A stretch of DNA of 64,000 nucleotides from Caedibacter sp. 37-49 (GTDB lineage Bacteria > Pseudomonadota > Alphaproteobacteria > Caedimonadales > Caedimonadaceae), in the NCBI GenBank assembly GCA_001898725.1, contig MKUV01000018.1, positions 1-64,000 on the forward strand, written 5' to 3'. Below the pieces are notes generated by a model. That model ran no database searches. It was given only the letters and a program-made list of their open reading frames with translations, and was not told where the DNA came from. The position numbers and the translations under genes were made by a program. Position 1 is the stretch's first letter. Each line of letters begins with the position of its first letter. Positions 47,789 through 58,748 of the stretch are shown in pieces.

Positions 47789-49468
47789 TTATTTTCTAAT
47801 TAGCGGTTTGTACTTTATTTTTTCCGGAAGACTACTTGATCCTAAGCGTTGTTCTTTATTTTTGATGTAATCAGAATAATTTCCTTGGAACCATTCAACA
47901 TGACTATTCCCTTCAAACGCTAAGATATGTGTAGCAATACGATCTAAAAACCAACGATCGTGGCTAATGATAATGGCGCAGCCTGCATAGTCTTCAAGAG
48001 CGTTTTCCAGGGCTCGCAAAGTTTCAACATCAAGATCGTTGGTTGGCTCGTCAAGAAGAAGAACATTGGCCCCTGATTTAAGAACCTTTGCTAAATGTAC
48101 GCGATTTCGTTCTCCTCCTGAGAGAAGGCCAACTTTTTTTTGTTGGTCTGAACCTTTAAAGTTAAAGCGAGCACAATACGCTCTGCTTGCCATTTTTGCT
48201 CGGCCCACTTCAATTTCATCTAGGCCACCGGAAATTTCTTCCCAGACAGTTTTGCGATCATCTAATGCATCGCGACTTTGATCTACGTAGCCAAGCTTAA
48301 CAGTATCCCCAAATATTAAGGTCCCTTTGTCAGGCGTTTCTTGATGAGTTAACATGCGAAAAAGCGAGGTTTTTCCTGCGCCATTTGGTCCAATGATACC
48401 GATGATAGCGCCTGCAGGAATCTGAAAATTCAAATCCTCAATTAAAAGTTTGTCCCCGAATCCCTTTGAAAGATGTTGGCATTCAATCACAAGGTCTCCT
48501 AGGCGAGGGCCTGCAGGAATAACAATTTGTTCCGTGAACGTTCTTTTTTCATGACTTTTAGCAAGGAGTTCCTGGTAAGCGGCGATACGTGCTTTGCTTT
48601 TACTTTGTCTTGCCTTTGGAGATTGTCTTACCCAGTCCAATTCTCGCTCGAGTGTTTTTTGACGGTCAACTTCTTGTTTTTCTTCTTGCTCAAGAAGTTT
48701 TTGCTTATACTCTAGCCACCCTGAATAATTTCCCTTAAAAGGAAGCCCTTGACCTCGATCAAGTTCTAAAATCCATTCAACAACATTATCTAAGAAATAG
48801 CGATCATGCGTTACAAGAACAACCATTCCCTTATATTCTTGAAGAAATTTTTCAAGCCATGCAACAGATTCGGCATCAAGATGGTTTGTTGGCTCATCAA
48901 GCAAAAGAATATCAGGATGTTGTAAAAGAAGTCTGCATAGTGCGACGCGACGTTTTTCACCTCCTGAGAGTTGACTTATTGCTGCATCACCTGGGGGACA
49001 GCGAAGAGCGTCCATAGCGATTTCTATCGTTCTTTCTAATTCCCAACCGTTAAGAGCTTCAATTTTTTCTTGAATTTCTCCTTGTTCTGCAATGAGATCA
49101 TTCATTTCATCTTCTGTAAGTTCTTCGGCAAAACGTTCGCTCAGCGATTCAAAGCGCTCGAGTAAAGCCTTCGTCTCGTGGATGCCTGCAATAATATTCC
49201 CTTGAACATCAAGCGTTGGATCAAGATCAGGTTCTTGAGGGAGATAACCGACTTTTATACCGTCAGCTGGCCAAGCTTCCCCTTGAAATTCTTTGTCTAT
49301 TCCTCCCATGATTTTCATTAAGGTCGATTTTCCTGAGCCATTGACGCCGATAATCCCAATTTTAGCGTTAGGCAAAAAAGATAAAGACACATCTTTTAGA
49401 ACTTGACGCCCACCCGGATATGTTTTGCTTAAATTTTGCATTACATAAACATATTGATAAGATGCCAC
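47789..49468 (-). CDS. ettA: Energy-dependent translational throttle protein (ABC-F)
   Basis: Two ABC domains, [59 protein letters not shown]. Confidence 0.95.
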   Translation of the reverse strand: MASYQYVYVMQNLSKTYPGGRQVLKDVSLSFLPNAKIGIIGVNGSGKSTLMKIMGGIDKEFQGEAWPADGIKVGYLPQEPDLDPTLDVQGNIIAGIHETKALLERFESLSERFAEELTEDEMNDLIAEQGEIQEKIEALNGWELERTIEIAMDALRCPPGDAAISQLSGGEKRRVALCRLLLQHPDILLLDEPTNHLDAESVAWLEKFLQEYKGMVVLVTHDRYFLDNVVEWILELDRGQGLPFKGNYSGWLEYKQKLLEQEEKQEVDRQKTLERELDWVRQSPKARQSKSKARIAAYQELLAKSHEKRTFTEQIVIPAGPRLGDLVIECQHLSKGFGDKLLIEDLNFQIPAGAIIGIIGPNGAGKTSLFRMLTHQETPDKGTLIFGDTVKLGYVDQSRDALDDRKTVWEEISGGLDEIEVGRAKMASRAYCARFNFKGSDQQKKVGLLSGGERNRVHLAKVLKSGANVLLLDEPTNDLDVETLRALENALEDYAGCAIIISHDRWFLDRIATHILAFEGNSHVEWFQGNYSDYIKNKEQRLGSSSLPEKIKYKPLIRK

Positions 49469-49666
49469 GATCTAAAACTCCTGAAATTGCTAAAGTGAAT
49501 GCATTTTTTACTGTATTTAATAAGGCTGTGCAAGCATAAGAAAAATAAAAAATTATATTTTATAAAAGTACAAATCATAGATTGATTAATTTTAAAAAAT
49601 TTTAAATAATCATTGCGTGTGCAATAAAAACTTAATTCAGTTAAAGTAATAAATAGAGGAACTCTA

Positions 49667-50944
49667 GTGAGAAAACTAAATAAAAGAATTTTTATAGCGG
49701 CCATGATTGGGAATGCTTTAGAATTTTATGATTTCACAATCTACGGTTTTTTTGTGGCAATTTTGTCTCCCCTTTTTTTCCCAGCAACAGATCCTTTAAC
49801 TTCCTTAATTTCTGGATTTGGCGTTTTCGCATTAGGTTTTTTAACGCGTCCATTAGGAGCAATATTTTTTGGACATATAGGGGATAAGTATGGAAGAAGG
49901 AAAGCGTTGTCTTTAACAATTATATGGATGGCACTTCCAACCGTCGTTATAGGCTTACTTCCAACCTATCAGCAAATAGGAATTTTTGCACCGCTTCTTT
50001 TAACGCTCTGTCGAGTGGTGCAAGGCTTCTCAGCAGGGGGTGAATATAATGGCGCAGGGATCTTTGTTATTGAACATTCACCTGCAGATAGGCGAGGATT
50101 TTTAGGAGGATTACTAACTTCTTCTGGCTCAATGGGAGCTCTTCTTGCATCAGGAATAGGGATGTTCTTTACGCTTCCTTTTATGCCAGCTTGGGGATGG
50201 CGCATACCCTTTCTCCTAGGAGGAGTTATTGCTGTTGTAGGACTTTATTTACGTCAACAAATTGACGAAAGTCCAGAATTTAAACAAACTTATCTCCAAA
50301 AAAAATCAAATACTTTACCTCTTTTTTCTATCTTTAAAGAAAACAAAGGTTCATTTTTTTGTACAGTCGGGATAGGTGCTATGGCTACGGTCCCGTTTTA
50401 TATTGTTCTTGCTTACATGAATCCAATGTTACTTACTCAAGGAAAAGTAGTTGCTTCTTCAATGATGCTGATAAACGCTTTAATGTCAGTAATTTGTATA
50501 ATAAGTTTGCCGCTTATGGGAGGGTTAGCAGATAGAGTCGGCCATTCTAAAGTAATGATGTATGCAGCTTTACTCTTGACTATTTCTGCTTACCCATTTT
50601 TCTGGGTGTTTGAACATGGATCAGTTTTTTTAATAGTACTATTTCAAGCCTTTATTATGATTTTAACAGAAGCTTACACGGGTCCTTCGAATGCTTTTAT
50701 GTACCAATTATTTCATACGTCACAACGGTATACAGGTGTTGCGTTAGGATACACTCTTGGGCTTGCTCTTTTTGGAGGGACAACACCCTATATTTCAGCA
50801 AATCTCGTTAAATACTTTAACTCTCCCTATATGCCCGCATTTTACTTAATGATTATTGGATTATTAGGTTTTATGGGCGCTGTATGGGGTAAAAAAAGAG
50901 CCTATCGAGATGTTAAAGTTGGAGATGCTTTATTAAGCTCCTGA
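49667..50944 (+). CDS. MFS transporter, MHS/ProP-like (GTG start)
   Basis: AAMIGNALEFYDFTIYGFFVA, RPLGAIFFGHIGDKYGRRKAL, EYNGAGIFVIEHSPADRRGFLGG. Confidence 0.92.
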   Translation: MRKLNKRIFIAAMIGNALEFYDFTIYGFFVAILSPLFFPATDPLTSLISGFGVFALGFLTRPLGAIFFGHIGDKYGRRKALSLTIIWMALPTVVIGLLPTYQQIGIFAPLLLTLCRVVQGFSAGGEYNGAGIFVIEHSPADRRGFLGGLLTSSGSMGALLASGIGMFFTLPFMPAWGWRIPFLLGGVIAVVGLYLRQQIDESPEFKQTYLQKKSNTLPLFSIFKENKGSFFCTVGIGAMATVPFYIVLAYMNPMLLTQGKVVASSMMLINALMSVICIISLPLMGGLADRVGHSKVMMYAALLLTISAYPFFWVFEHGSVFLIVLFQAFIMILTEAYTGPSNAFMYQLFHTSQRYTGVALGYTLGLALFGGTTPYISANLVKYFNSPYMPAFYLMIIGLLGFMGAVWGKKRAYRDVKVGDALLSS

Positions 50945-51825
50945 AACTGCGTTTTAAAAAATGTAGACAAACTTTTGATAAGGTTATTACCTTCCCAATA
51001 TTTTGGATATGTTAAGCACATTGAAACAGTTGGTCCGCTGATTTCAGGTAGAACACGTTCTAACTTATAACCTGACGCCCTCACATTTTCTTCAGATAAT
51101 GAAATAATTCCGAGTCCAAGATGGGCGGCTTTGATAAGGCCATGCGTTGAGCGAATACAGATGTGATCATTAATATCGACCTTAGAATCTTTAAGATACC
51201 AATTTAGATTCGGATAAGTCATTTGATCCAGCTCATTTGTGAAGAGAACTAATTTATGATTTTGGAGGTCAGATAACGTTTTAGGGTGACCATAACGTTC
51301 AAGGTAAATCTTCGATGCCCATAATCCAACATGAAAATTCAATAAGGGAACTTGATAGTATGTCTTGTTTTTTTCATTAGAAGACGGAGAAATAGAAATT
51401 ATCTTTTCTTTCAAATCTCGTGTTAAAAGGTTGTTATTTGCAACAAGATTAAGCTGAATGTGAGGATAAAGTTCTTGGAATTTTGGGAGCATATATATGA
51501 TCCAATCTTCGATTAAAGAATTGGTCGTATGTATGGTGATGGCCCCTTTATTTATCTCTGGATCTATCCCCATAATTTCTTTTAAATTATCGAAAATACC
51601 AAAAACTTGAGGAAGAGCTTCAAAAAGAACTTTTCCTTGTCGTGTTAACGACATTTTTCCATGCCCAGGTTTTCTTTCGATCAGACGATATCCGAGTTCT
51701 TTTTCTAAAGAAGCAAGTTCGCGCGAAATTTTTGCAACAGAAAGTTTATGAGATACAGAAAGTTTACGGAAGCTCTCTGTGAAGACTAAGTCATAAAAAA
51801 TACGAAGCTGTTCGAGTTCCATCAT
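50902..51825 (-). CDS. LysR-family transcriptional regulator
   Basis: N-terminal LEQLRIFYDLVFTESFRKLSVSHKLSVAKISRELASLEKELGYRLIER; convergent overlap with the MFS gene. Confidence 0.88.
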   Translation of the reverse strand: MMELEQLRIFYDLVFTESFRKLSVSHKLSVAKISRELASLEKELGYRLIERKPGHGKMSLTRQGKVLFEALPQVFGIFDNLKEIMGIDPEINKGAITIHTTNSLIEDWIIYMLPKFQELYPHIQLNLVANNNLLTRDLKEKIISISPSSNEKNKTYYQVPLLNFHVGLWASKIYLERYGHPKTLSDLQNHKLVLFTNELDQMTYPNLNWYLKDSKVDINDHICIRSTHGLIKAAHLGLGIISLSEENVRASGYKLERVLPEISGPTVSMCLTYPKYWEGNNLIKSLSTFFKTQFQELNKASPTLTSR

Positions 51826-52237
51826 TTACCTCAAAGCTTAATTATATAGCATAAATAAAAATGAGAGAGTAGCATTTTTATGTTGACAAAGTGAAACATA
51901 TGTTTTAAATATTAAATCAGAGCTTATAAGAAAATTAAATATCTAAGCCTTGTTCTTTCTCGATAAGTTTGATTTTTCCCGTTAAAGGGGTTTAAGGTCA
52001 AAAGTTAAGAAAGAAGAAAAATGAGTGTTCTTAGAGAAAATTTTATAAGTGGTTTTAAAGCTTTGGCTTAAAAGGTCAAAGCGTGTAGAAGGAGAGAATT
52101 CTTCCTCCCCCAATATCCCATCTCTCCTTCTACATCTTTTTTTTACTTAGGATTTCTAAGACTTTAATATTCTATAATATGATAGCCGATTAGCTTTTAT
52201 CTTTCTGAGAAAGACAAAGATAACGACTATCTAAGAT

Positions 52238-52534
52238 TTATTTACAATTTGCTTCGCATTCTTTCATGCGTTTCTCGCGGTCAATTTCGCAAGCTCTTTG
52301 CGTTGGGTGTGCTGGCGCATGATTGCCAAGAGAGTCTTCAACATCTTGCTCTTCTGAATCAACAACCGCCATGCATGCAACAAATTCTTCTTGGGCTTTT
52401 GTTTTGCATTGTTCCACATTCTTATGGGGTGGACAGCTGTAAGGTTTTGTGAGCGCTTCTGGCGCTGTTGCTTGAGCAGCTATACTTAAAAGCAAGCTTG
52501 TAGAGAGTGTAATTATTTTAAAACTATAAGACAT
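52238..52534 (-). CDS. Small secreted Cys-rich protein
   Basis: 98 aa, signal peptide, six Cys in the mature part. Confidence 0.6.
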   Translation of the reverse strand: MSYSFKIITLSTSLLLSIAAQATAPEALTKPYSCPPHKNVEQCKTKAQEEFVACMAVVDSEEQDVEDSLGNHAPAHPTQRACEIDREKRMKECEANCK

Positions 52535-52565
52535 TTTTTCTTCCTTTATTTAACCGTTAAATAAC

Positions 52566-53093
52566 TTACTTTTTTGTGGGAGGTGTTTTTTGGGGACTTA
52601 TTTTGGTTGAAGCTTTTGGCTTCTTGGGGGCTGATGCCTTTTTCGCTGGCACAACAACAGGTGCTTTAATAGCAGGTTTTGAACTTACAGCAATAGGTGC
52701 CTTCAAAGGAGCCTGAGAAGAAGAACTGCCACTCGAAGTTGGTGTTATAGTTTCCTTCATCATACGTTTAATTTGTTGTTCTTCCCATGTTTTGTCGAAG
52801 AAAGGAAATAGGTCGACTATGGCTGGGATCATACCTAAAGAAATAGCATTTAGAGCCATGCCAATACCCCATCCAACAATCACCCAAATTGGCCAAAAAT
52901 AGCCACCTCCTGAGATTGCCCAAATTAAGACAAGCCCAAGATTGACAGTCCCATAGAGGGTTAAGTCAATATAAAACTTTCTAAGCTCCCTCACGCGGGC
53001 TTTAACTTCTGCCTCAGATAATTGTTTTGCCATAGTATTTCCCCTTAATGATATATAACAAATAATCTTCTCATATGAATCAATGACTTGCAA
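52566..53093 (-). CDS. 2TM-domain protein with Lys/Pro/Ala-rich tail
   Basis: VRELRKFYIDLTLYGTVNLGLVLIWAISGGGYFWPIWVIVGWGIGMALNAIS; basic low-complexity C-terminus. Confidence 0.65.
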   Translation of the reverse strand: MQVIDSYEKIICYISLRGNTMAKQLSEAEVKARVRELRKFYIDLTLYGTVNLGLVLIWAISGGGYFWPIWVIVGWGIGMALNAISLGMIPAIVDLFPFFDKTWEEQQIKRMMKETITPTSSGSSSSQAPLKAPIAVSSKPAIKAPVVVPAKKASAPKKPKASTKISPQKTPPTKK

Positions 53094-53185
53094 GGTGGAT
53101 TATGCTGATTGATTGTATTTTTATTTAAAAAAAATAAAATTATAAATATAATTTATTGAAAAATATGAATTGTTTTACTTTATAA

Positions 53186-53845
53186 ATGTTGAACGAGATG
53201 CAATTTAAACGTCGCGAAAATATGCAAGCGCCAAAGTGGACGACCTTGAATGGCTTAACCTCTTATCCTGTGGCGCTACAGATGATGGAAGAACGTGTTA
53301 AAGAAATTCTTGAGAAACAGGGGCGGGAACAAATTATTCTTCTTGAGCATCCTGCTTTATATACGGCAGGCACAAGTGCAAAATCGCAAGAACTTGTAAA
53401 AGCCGGAAGCTTTCCTGTTTATACGACAGGAAGAGGGGGGAAATATACTTACCATGGGCCTGGTCAAAGGGTCGTATATGTCATGCTTGATTTGCGGGAG
53501 CGCGAGAAAGACATTCGTGCTTTTGTAGCAGCTTTAGAGGAATGGATCATTCAATCTTTAAAAATTTTGGATATTCACTCTGAACGCCGTGAAGGGCGTA
53601 TAGGTTTATGGGTTGAACATCAAGGAACAGAAAAGAAAATTGCGGCTATTGGTATTCGGCTTAAGCAATGGGTCAGCTTTCATGGTATTGCTGTTAATGT
53701 GGCCCCGAATTTAAATCATTATCAAGGGATTATTCCTTGTGGAATTAACGAGTATGGGGTAACCTCATTAAGAGCTTTAGGTTCAGAAGCTTCACTCATT
53801 GACCTTGATCAGGCTCTTTACACTACTTTTGAAAAAATTTTTTAA
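53186..53845 (+). CDS. lipB: Octanoyl-ACP:protein N-octanoyltransferase
   Basis: LLEHPALYTAGTSA, YTTGRGGKYTYHGPGQRVVYVMLDLRER, GLWVEHQGTEKKIAAIGIRLKQWVSFHGIAVNV. Confidence 0.96.
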   Translation: MLNEMQFKRRENMQAPKWTTLNGLTSYPVALQMMEERVKEILEKQGREQIILLEHPALYTAGTSAKSQELVKAGSFPVYTTGRGGKYTYHGPGQRVVYVMLDLREREKDIRAFVAALEEWIIQSLKILDIHSERREGRIGLWVEHQGTEKKIAAIGIRLKQWVSFHGIAVNVAPNLNHYQGIIPCGINEYGVTSLRALGSEASLIDLDQALYTTFEKIF

Positions 53846-54069
53846 CTAAAATCAAATAGATCCATTGATACAAGTACTTTTTTCTAGACAATTTTCTTTC
53901 GTTCTAGTATGTATAAATAAAAGAAAACAATGAGAGAATGAAAAGGAGGAAATTCTTCATTAAAAAATTTTCCTAAGTGGGCTGGCGAAATGCTTGAAAT
54001 TAAGGCCTAAGTATGGAATAAATAAACGTAACAAATTTTCACTTTCTAATGATAAGGATATTAAAATCT

Positions 54070-55113
54070 ATGGAAAAGCAACGTGCACTCGAAGCAGCCC
54101 TTTCACAAATTGAACGCGCTTTTGGTAAAGGCTCAATAATGAAGCTTGGCCAACAAGAAGCTATTGAAATTGAGTCCATTTCAACTGGTTCTTTAAGTCT
54201 TGATATTGCGCTTGGAATTGGCGGATTACCAAAGGGACGTATTATTGAGATTTATGGTCCTGAAAGCTCAGGTAAGACAACGCTTGCGTTGCATTGCGTT
54301 GCGGAAGCCCAGAAGCTTGGGGGGGTATGCGCCTTTGTGGATGCTGAACACGCTCTAGACCCTGTTTATGCGCGTAAGGTGGGTGTCAATGTTGATGAGC
54401 TTTTAATTTCACAGCCAGATGCAGGCGAGCAAGCTCTTGAAATTGCCGATACACTTGTACGTTCTGGTGGTGTGGATGTGCTTGTGATTGACTCCGTGGC
54501 GGCGCTTGTGCCGAAAGCTGAGCTTGAAGGTGAAATGGGTGATTCGCATATGGGGCTCCAAGCACGTTTGATGAGCCAAGCTTTGCGTAAGTTAACAGGA
54601 TCTATTTCACGTTCAGGGTGTATCGTGATCTTTATTAACCAAATTCGTCAAAAGATTGGTGTGATGTTTGGAAATCCTGAGACAACAACGGGCGGAAATG
54701 CGCTTAAGTTTTATGCGTCAGTCCGTCTTGATATCCGCCGTATTGGTTCCATTAAGAATCGTGAGGATGTCGTTGGGAACCAGACACGTGTTAAAGTTGT
54801 TAAAAACAAAGTGGCACCGCCTTTTAAAGTGGTCGAATTTGATATTATGTATGGTGAAGGCATTTCAAAGGTTGGCGAGCTTATTGATCTTGGCGTGAAA
54901 GCAGACATCATTGAAAAGTCTGGTGCTTGGTACGCTTTCCAAGGTCAACGTATTGGCCAAGGGCGTGAAGCGGTGAAACAATTCTTACGTGAAAATCCTG
55001 AAACAATAACAACAATTGAAAAAGCAATTCGTGAGAATGCAGGCCAAGTCAGCCAAGCCATGGCAGCAAGTTCTTTTGAGGATAGTAATAATTCAGGCGA
55101 GGATGCTGCTTAA
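54070..55113 (+). CDS. recA: Recombinase A
   Basis: [58 protein letters not shown]. Confidence 0.98.
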   Translation: MEKQRALEAALSQIERAFGKGSIMKLGQQEAIEIESISTGSLSLDIALGIGGLPKGRIIEIYGPESSGKTTLALHCVAEAQKLGGVCAFVDAEHALDPVYARKVGVNVDELLISQPDAGEQALEIADTLVRSGGVDVLVIDSVAALVPKAELEGEMGDSHMGLQARLMSQALRKLTGSISRSGCIVIFINQIRQKIGVMFGNPETTTGGNALKFYASVRLDIRRIGSIKNREDVVGNQTRVKVVKNKVAPPFKVVEFDIMYGEGISKVGELIDLGVKADIIEKSGAWYAFQGQRIGQGREAVKQFLRENPETITTIEKAIRENAGQVSQAMAASSFEDSNNSGEDAA

Positions 55114-55130
55114 GTCACAACGACTTAAAC

Positions 55131-55418
55131 ATGACTTATTTAATTGAGTTAAAAGGTTTTCAAGCGGAGCTCTGTACATCAGAGCTCCTAAAAACCCATG
55201 GTGTTCACTTAAAAACTTTATATCACGAGAAGAAAATTCTTTTTTGTGGACCTTGTAAAGATGGATCTGCACTTTTTCTTTTCTCAACTACATCACAACA
55301 AGAAGTTTTGAATCTTTTGAATCAAGACCCCTTTATTATTTATTCTATTTATCAATTTGATCGTATTAAAGAGATGCGTTTAGCCACACTAGAAAATCAG
55401 TTTCTACTTAATAAGTGA
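55131..55418 (+). CDS. YCII-related small protein (tentative)
   Basis: 95 aa; GSALFLFSTTSQQEVLNLLNQDPFIIYSIYQFDRI resembles the YCII ferredoxin-like fold end. Confidence 0.5.
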   Translation: MTYLIELKGFQAELCTSELLKTHGVHLKTLYHEKKILFCGPCKDGSALFLFSTTSQQEVLNLLNQDPFIIYSIYQFDRIKEMRLATLENQFLLNK

Positions 55419-55670
55419 TCTTTTCAAAATAAAGTTAATATTAAACGTCACTAAGATGTTTGCTATGCATTATAGATATTTCTGTGACCAATTTTCCGCA
55501 AGAAAAGGCCCCCCATAGGCTAAGTAAATAAAACAAGCAGAGAAGAAATATTAAGAATATTTTGTTAATTTTCTTGTGATGCATTTACCTAAGCCTCGGC
55601 TTGTTAAAGATACAATCGTTTCAAAGGCGAATTATTGCTTACAAGATCCTGTCAATAAAAGGGTTGTCTG

Positions 55671-55770
55671 AGGGACCTATTTTAACAACTTTTGCGGCAG
55701 CCATGATTGTGAATGCAATGATTTTAGCAATATTTATGATGCCATAATTACTAATTTTGTTGCTACATAA
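55671..55770 (+). pseudogene. Probable relic of an MFS (MHS-type) transporter gene
   Basis: gcagccatgattgtgaatgc matches gcggccatgattgggaatgc at the start of the 49667 MFS gene (18/20 nt), with degraded similarity after it. Confidence 0.4.
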
Positions 55771-57410
55771 AAGAATACTTTTAACTTTTGTCTCTCTAAA
55801 TTTTTAAAAAATTCTATTGCTCTTTGATCTTCTATATCGCTATCTGAAAGGATCAATCTTAAGAACGCCTTTATACTAAAGATATGTAAAGATATAAACT
55901 CTTCCTTCGTTAATTTGTGTCTTCATCTTCTATAGGAAGGGATCGTGATGAAGGAATTATGTTACTTCCCCAACAAGTTGAAAAAGCCTGTGATAAGAAT
56001 AAAGTTATTGCAAATAAAAACTTAAATTGCATTACAGAGATCCTTTGTGACAAACATTATTTTCAACGATATACCATACTTTATATTCTTTTAGAACAAA
56101 AAGTCAAATTTTTAAATTCATCAAAGACAAAAATAAAAAGGATATGTTCTAGGAGTTCTAGTTTTATTGCCATTTCAAGACATTATTTTAACGCAAATAA
56201 TTCTATATAATATTTTGATTATAAATGAATTATTATTCAAATATCCTGTCGAATTTTCTTGATTTTTGGAACTAAATATAGTAGTCTGGTTGTAGATGGT
56301 CAGAGATGATTACATGTCCTTATTAAGGCTCTTACAAAACCTTAATAATCCTTTTACTAAGTCTCAAAACTATCTAAGAAAATAATAAGGCAGGAATTAA
56401 AACCTAAATTATTAGACGAGATAAACCTTTCAACGCTCTTTTTGAGCGAATGCTCTCTCTTTACCCGGTGAAAAGGGCAAAAAGGAGAGATATGAAAGGA
56501 GATAGCAGTCCACTTTGTGGCGTTATGCTTACTTGTCGGTTATCATACTTGCGACCCAAGCTACGCTGAAAGCTTTGCCGAGGCGAGAGGTGGGGATCAA
56601 AGGAATGTTGGAAGACAGGGATTCGTGACGGAACAAAGTCTTTAGGGTGCTTAAGGTTCTTGGGATACAGGCGGGAATAGCCGTTGTCGAGTACGAAGGT
56701 GCTCACAGGTGAAGATGAAGATAAAAATGCTTTAAGCTTCTTATCTTTCATCGTGTCTCTGGTTTTATCTTAGAGGAAGTTTAGATGCCTAAAGGTCCTT
56801 ACTGTAGGTGTAAAGTACACGAAGGAATGAGGATCATCCAGAGCAAGAAATTAAACCATTTCTTTCTTATTATCCGCGCGACGGCGAGGATTATGAAAAT
56901 TCTGAAAGGTGTTGCTCAAGGGATGAGGAGAGTCTGGAGAGGACTTATGAAGAGAGCCTTTTTCTATGTGCACAAGGAAGAAGCTCAACTTCAAAAGGAA
57001 TCTATAAAGGAGTTAAAGGATTAACGTGTGGCGTAAAAGGAACCTCGGTTTTATCCTTCTTCTTCTTGCTAGTTTCTAAGCGTCTTCGACTCTTTCTTGC
57101 TATATTTTTCTTTGCCATAATGATCAAAGTAAAGCATGTAAGATATTTCCAGAAATTCCGAAAGTCGAGATCTAAGGAATATTCGAGAAGTCGTGATAGT
57201 TGATTGGCAAGATCTTTCTGTTGCTTGATATCCTAGCCACAAGGCCTAGGATGACTAAACGTTGAGCATGAGAGGAGCTCATTGGCAAGGATGAGGCCTG
57301 CTGACAAGAGGCACAATATTGAGGACGACTAAGGTTGGGAGACGAGAAAGCTCGCTGTGACGAGGGCTAGAAAAGGTTGATTGGTGACACTAGACACAGG
57401 AAACACCTCC

Positions 57411-57960
57411 GATGTCATCCTCGCGTAAGCGGGGATCCAAGCAATGATGAAGAAGCGACAGTGTTGTTGAGTGAGAATAGTGTCAAAGCCACTATCACCG
57501 TCATCCTCGGGCTTGTTCCGAGGATCTCAGGCAAACTGGTGATGTTGATAGGTGTTAGAAGGTCCAAACGTATGTGAAAGGCACGAAGAAGAGAGAAGCG
57601 GCAACGATAGACGTAAACCTGGAGAAGTTCTTCGCTGTTGTAGATGGATTCCCGCTTTCGCGGGAATGACAAAGGTTAGGGATAGGAAATGCTTGTTGGA
57701 ATGACACAGGAGAAGCAGGATATTCCGATCTCTTTAACGTATCGAAAAAGTAGGTGTGGCAACCATTTGATGTCATCCTCGCGTAAGCGGTGATCCAAGA
57801 AGCGTTGGAAGACAGTGAATGAAGTTTGGCGATAAGAGAAATAAAATAACGCCTCTCTTCGTCATGCTCGGTCACACATTTTGTCACCCTCGGGCTTGTC
57901 TTGTCGATCTGAAATAAACTCGTGGTGTAAATAGATATTAGAAGTTTTAAAGCAATGTTA
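57411..57960. repeat. Dispersed palindromic/composite repeats, two degraded copies
   Basis: GATGTCATCCTCGCGTAAGCGGxGATCCAAG at ~57411 and ~57769; GTCAxCCTCGGGCTTGT at ~57500 and ~57883; TTCCCGCTTTCGCGGGAATGAC at ~57649. Confidence 0.75.
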
Positions 57961-58004
57961 CTTTGATGCTCGTGGTTATGCACTAAACTTAATCAGCAAC
58001 TATT

Positions 58005-58259
58005 AAGAGGGATGCGCGAGGAAGTAAAGCTAAATATAACGCTAAACAAAAACGCGAACCCGAGCATATTGAGGAAGGATATTAGCAAAAGGGCATTTCT
58101 GAAAAAGAAGGTAAAAAAAGAGCGTGGGCTACGGTAAATAAGATTCACGGTGGCGGCGCCAAAGGCGGATCTGGAAGTGAGGAAACTAAAGACTCTTCAC
58201 ATGTTAAAAAGGGTAGACGTATTGGAGGGAAAAAACAAGCCAGTCGCACGTCAGAATAG
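58005..58259 (+). pseudogene. Decayed KGG-type/plasmid-stabilisation-like small protein
   Basis: KRDARGSKAKYNAKQKREPEHIEEGY*QKGISEKEGKKRAWATVNKIHGGGAKGGSGSEETKDSSHVKKGRRIGGKKQASRTSE*; TAG at 58083-58085. Confidence 0.55.
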
Positions 58260-58574
58260 CTTTCATCTTAAGCAAAAAAAGCAGCAAGAACGCGCAAAAC
58301 AAGGCAACATTAAGAGGGATGTTAAGATAAAAATTCTTCTCAATTTAAATGAATTTTCTTGATTTTTGAACAAAAATTTATTATACTGATTTATAGATAG
58401 AAATAAAAAAATAAATTATCTAAAAAAGAACTTTATTCCTATTTATCCTCTTCACTTTTAGCATTTGAAAGCTTTTAGAAAGAGCAATTTTAGCTTAGGC
58501 TCAGGTTTTACTAAAGGATGAACTGTGTCTAGAGAAAAAGATAAAAAAACGAAAATTTTAAACAGGAGGTCATA

Positions 58575-58739
58575 ATGACATTTGATAAAAACGAAACTAA
58601 AGAATTACCTATAAATTCTGATATAAGTGAAGAAACTGCCTTAGAAAGCGAGCAAGCTGTTATAGAAGCTCTTGAACTTTATCTGCGGCTTTCGTCTTTG
58701 ACGCGAGCACATCCTTTGCCGCGGTGGGTTATGTGGTAG
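58575..58739 (+). CDS. Short hypothetical protein
   Basis: 54 aa MTFDKNETKELPINSDISEETALESEQAVIEALELYLRLSSLTRAHPLPRWVMW*, AGGAGG RBS, 9 bp before the next gene. Confidence 0.5.
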   Translation: MTFDKNETKELPINSDISEETALESEQAVIEALELYLRLSSLTRAHPLPRWVMW

Positions 58740-58748
58740 GAGGGAAGA

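Noticed and set aside
56461-56751. Minus-strand 96-aa ORF and neighbouring 56785-57024 + ORF
   Set aside because: No recognisable family, in the decayed repeat-containing segment, with composition resembling translated non-coding repeats.
57411-57910. Possible CRISPR array from repeated GTCATCCTCG motifs
   Set aside because: Repeat spacing is irregular, repeats are degenerate palindromes, and no cas genes are present.
57377-57983. ORFs giving CHPRVSGDPS, SFPRKRES, CHSRESGNPS, ITAYARMT peptides
   Set aside because: These peptides are familiar spurious translations of palindromic intergenic repeats, not genes.
55420-58570. tRNA, rRNA, tmRNA or SRP RNA gene in the long non-coding segment
   Set aside because: No T-loop (GGTTCGAATC-like), cloverleaf, or known SRP/tmRNA core sequence was found on reading either strand; a tRNAscan-SE/Infernal run would be decisive.
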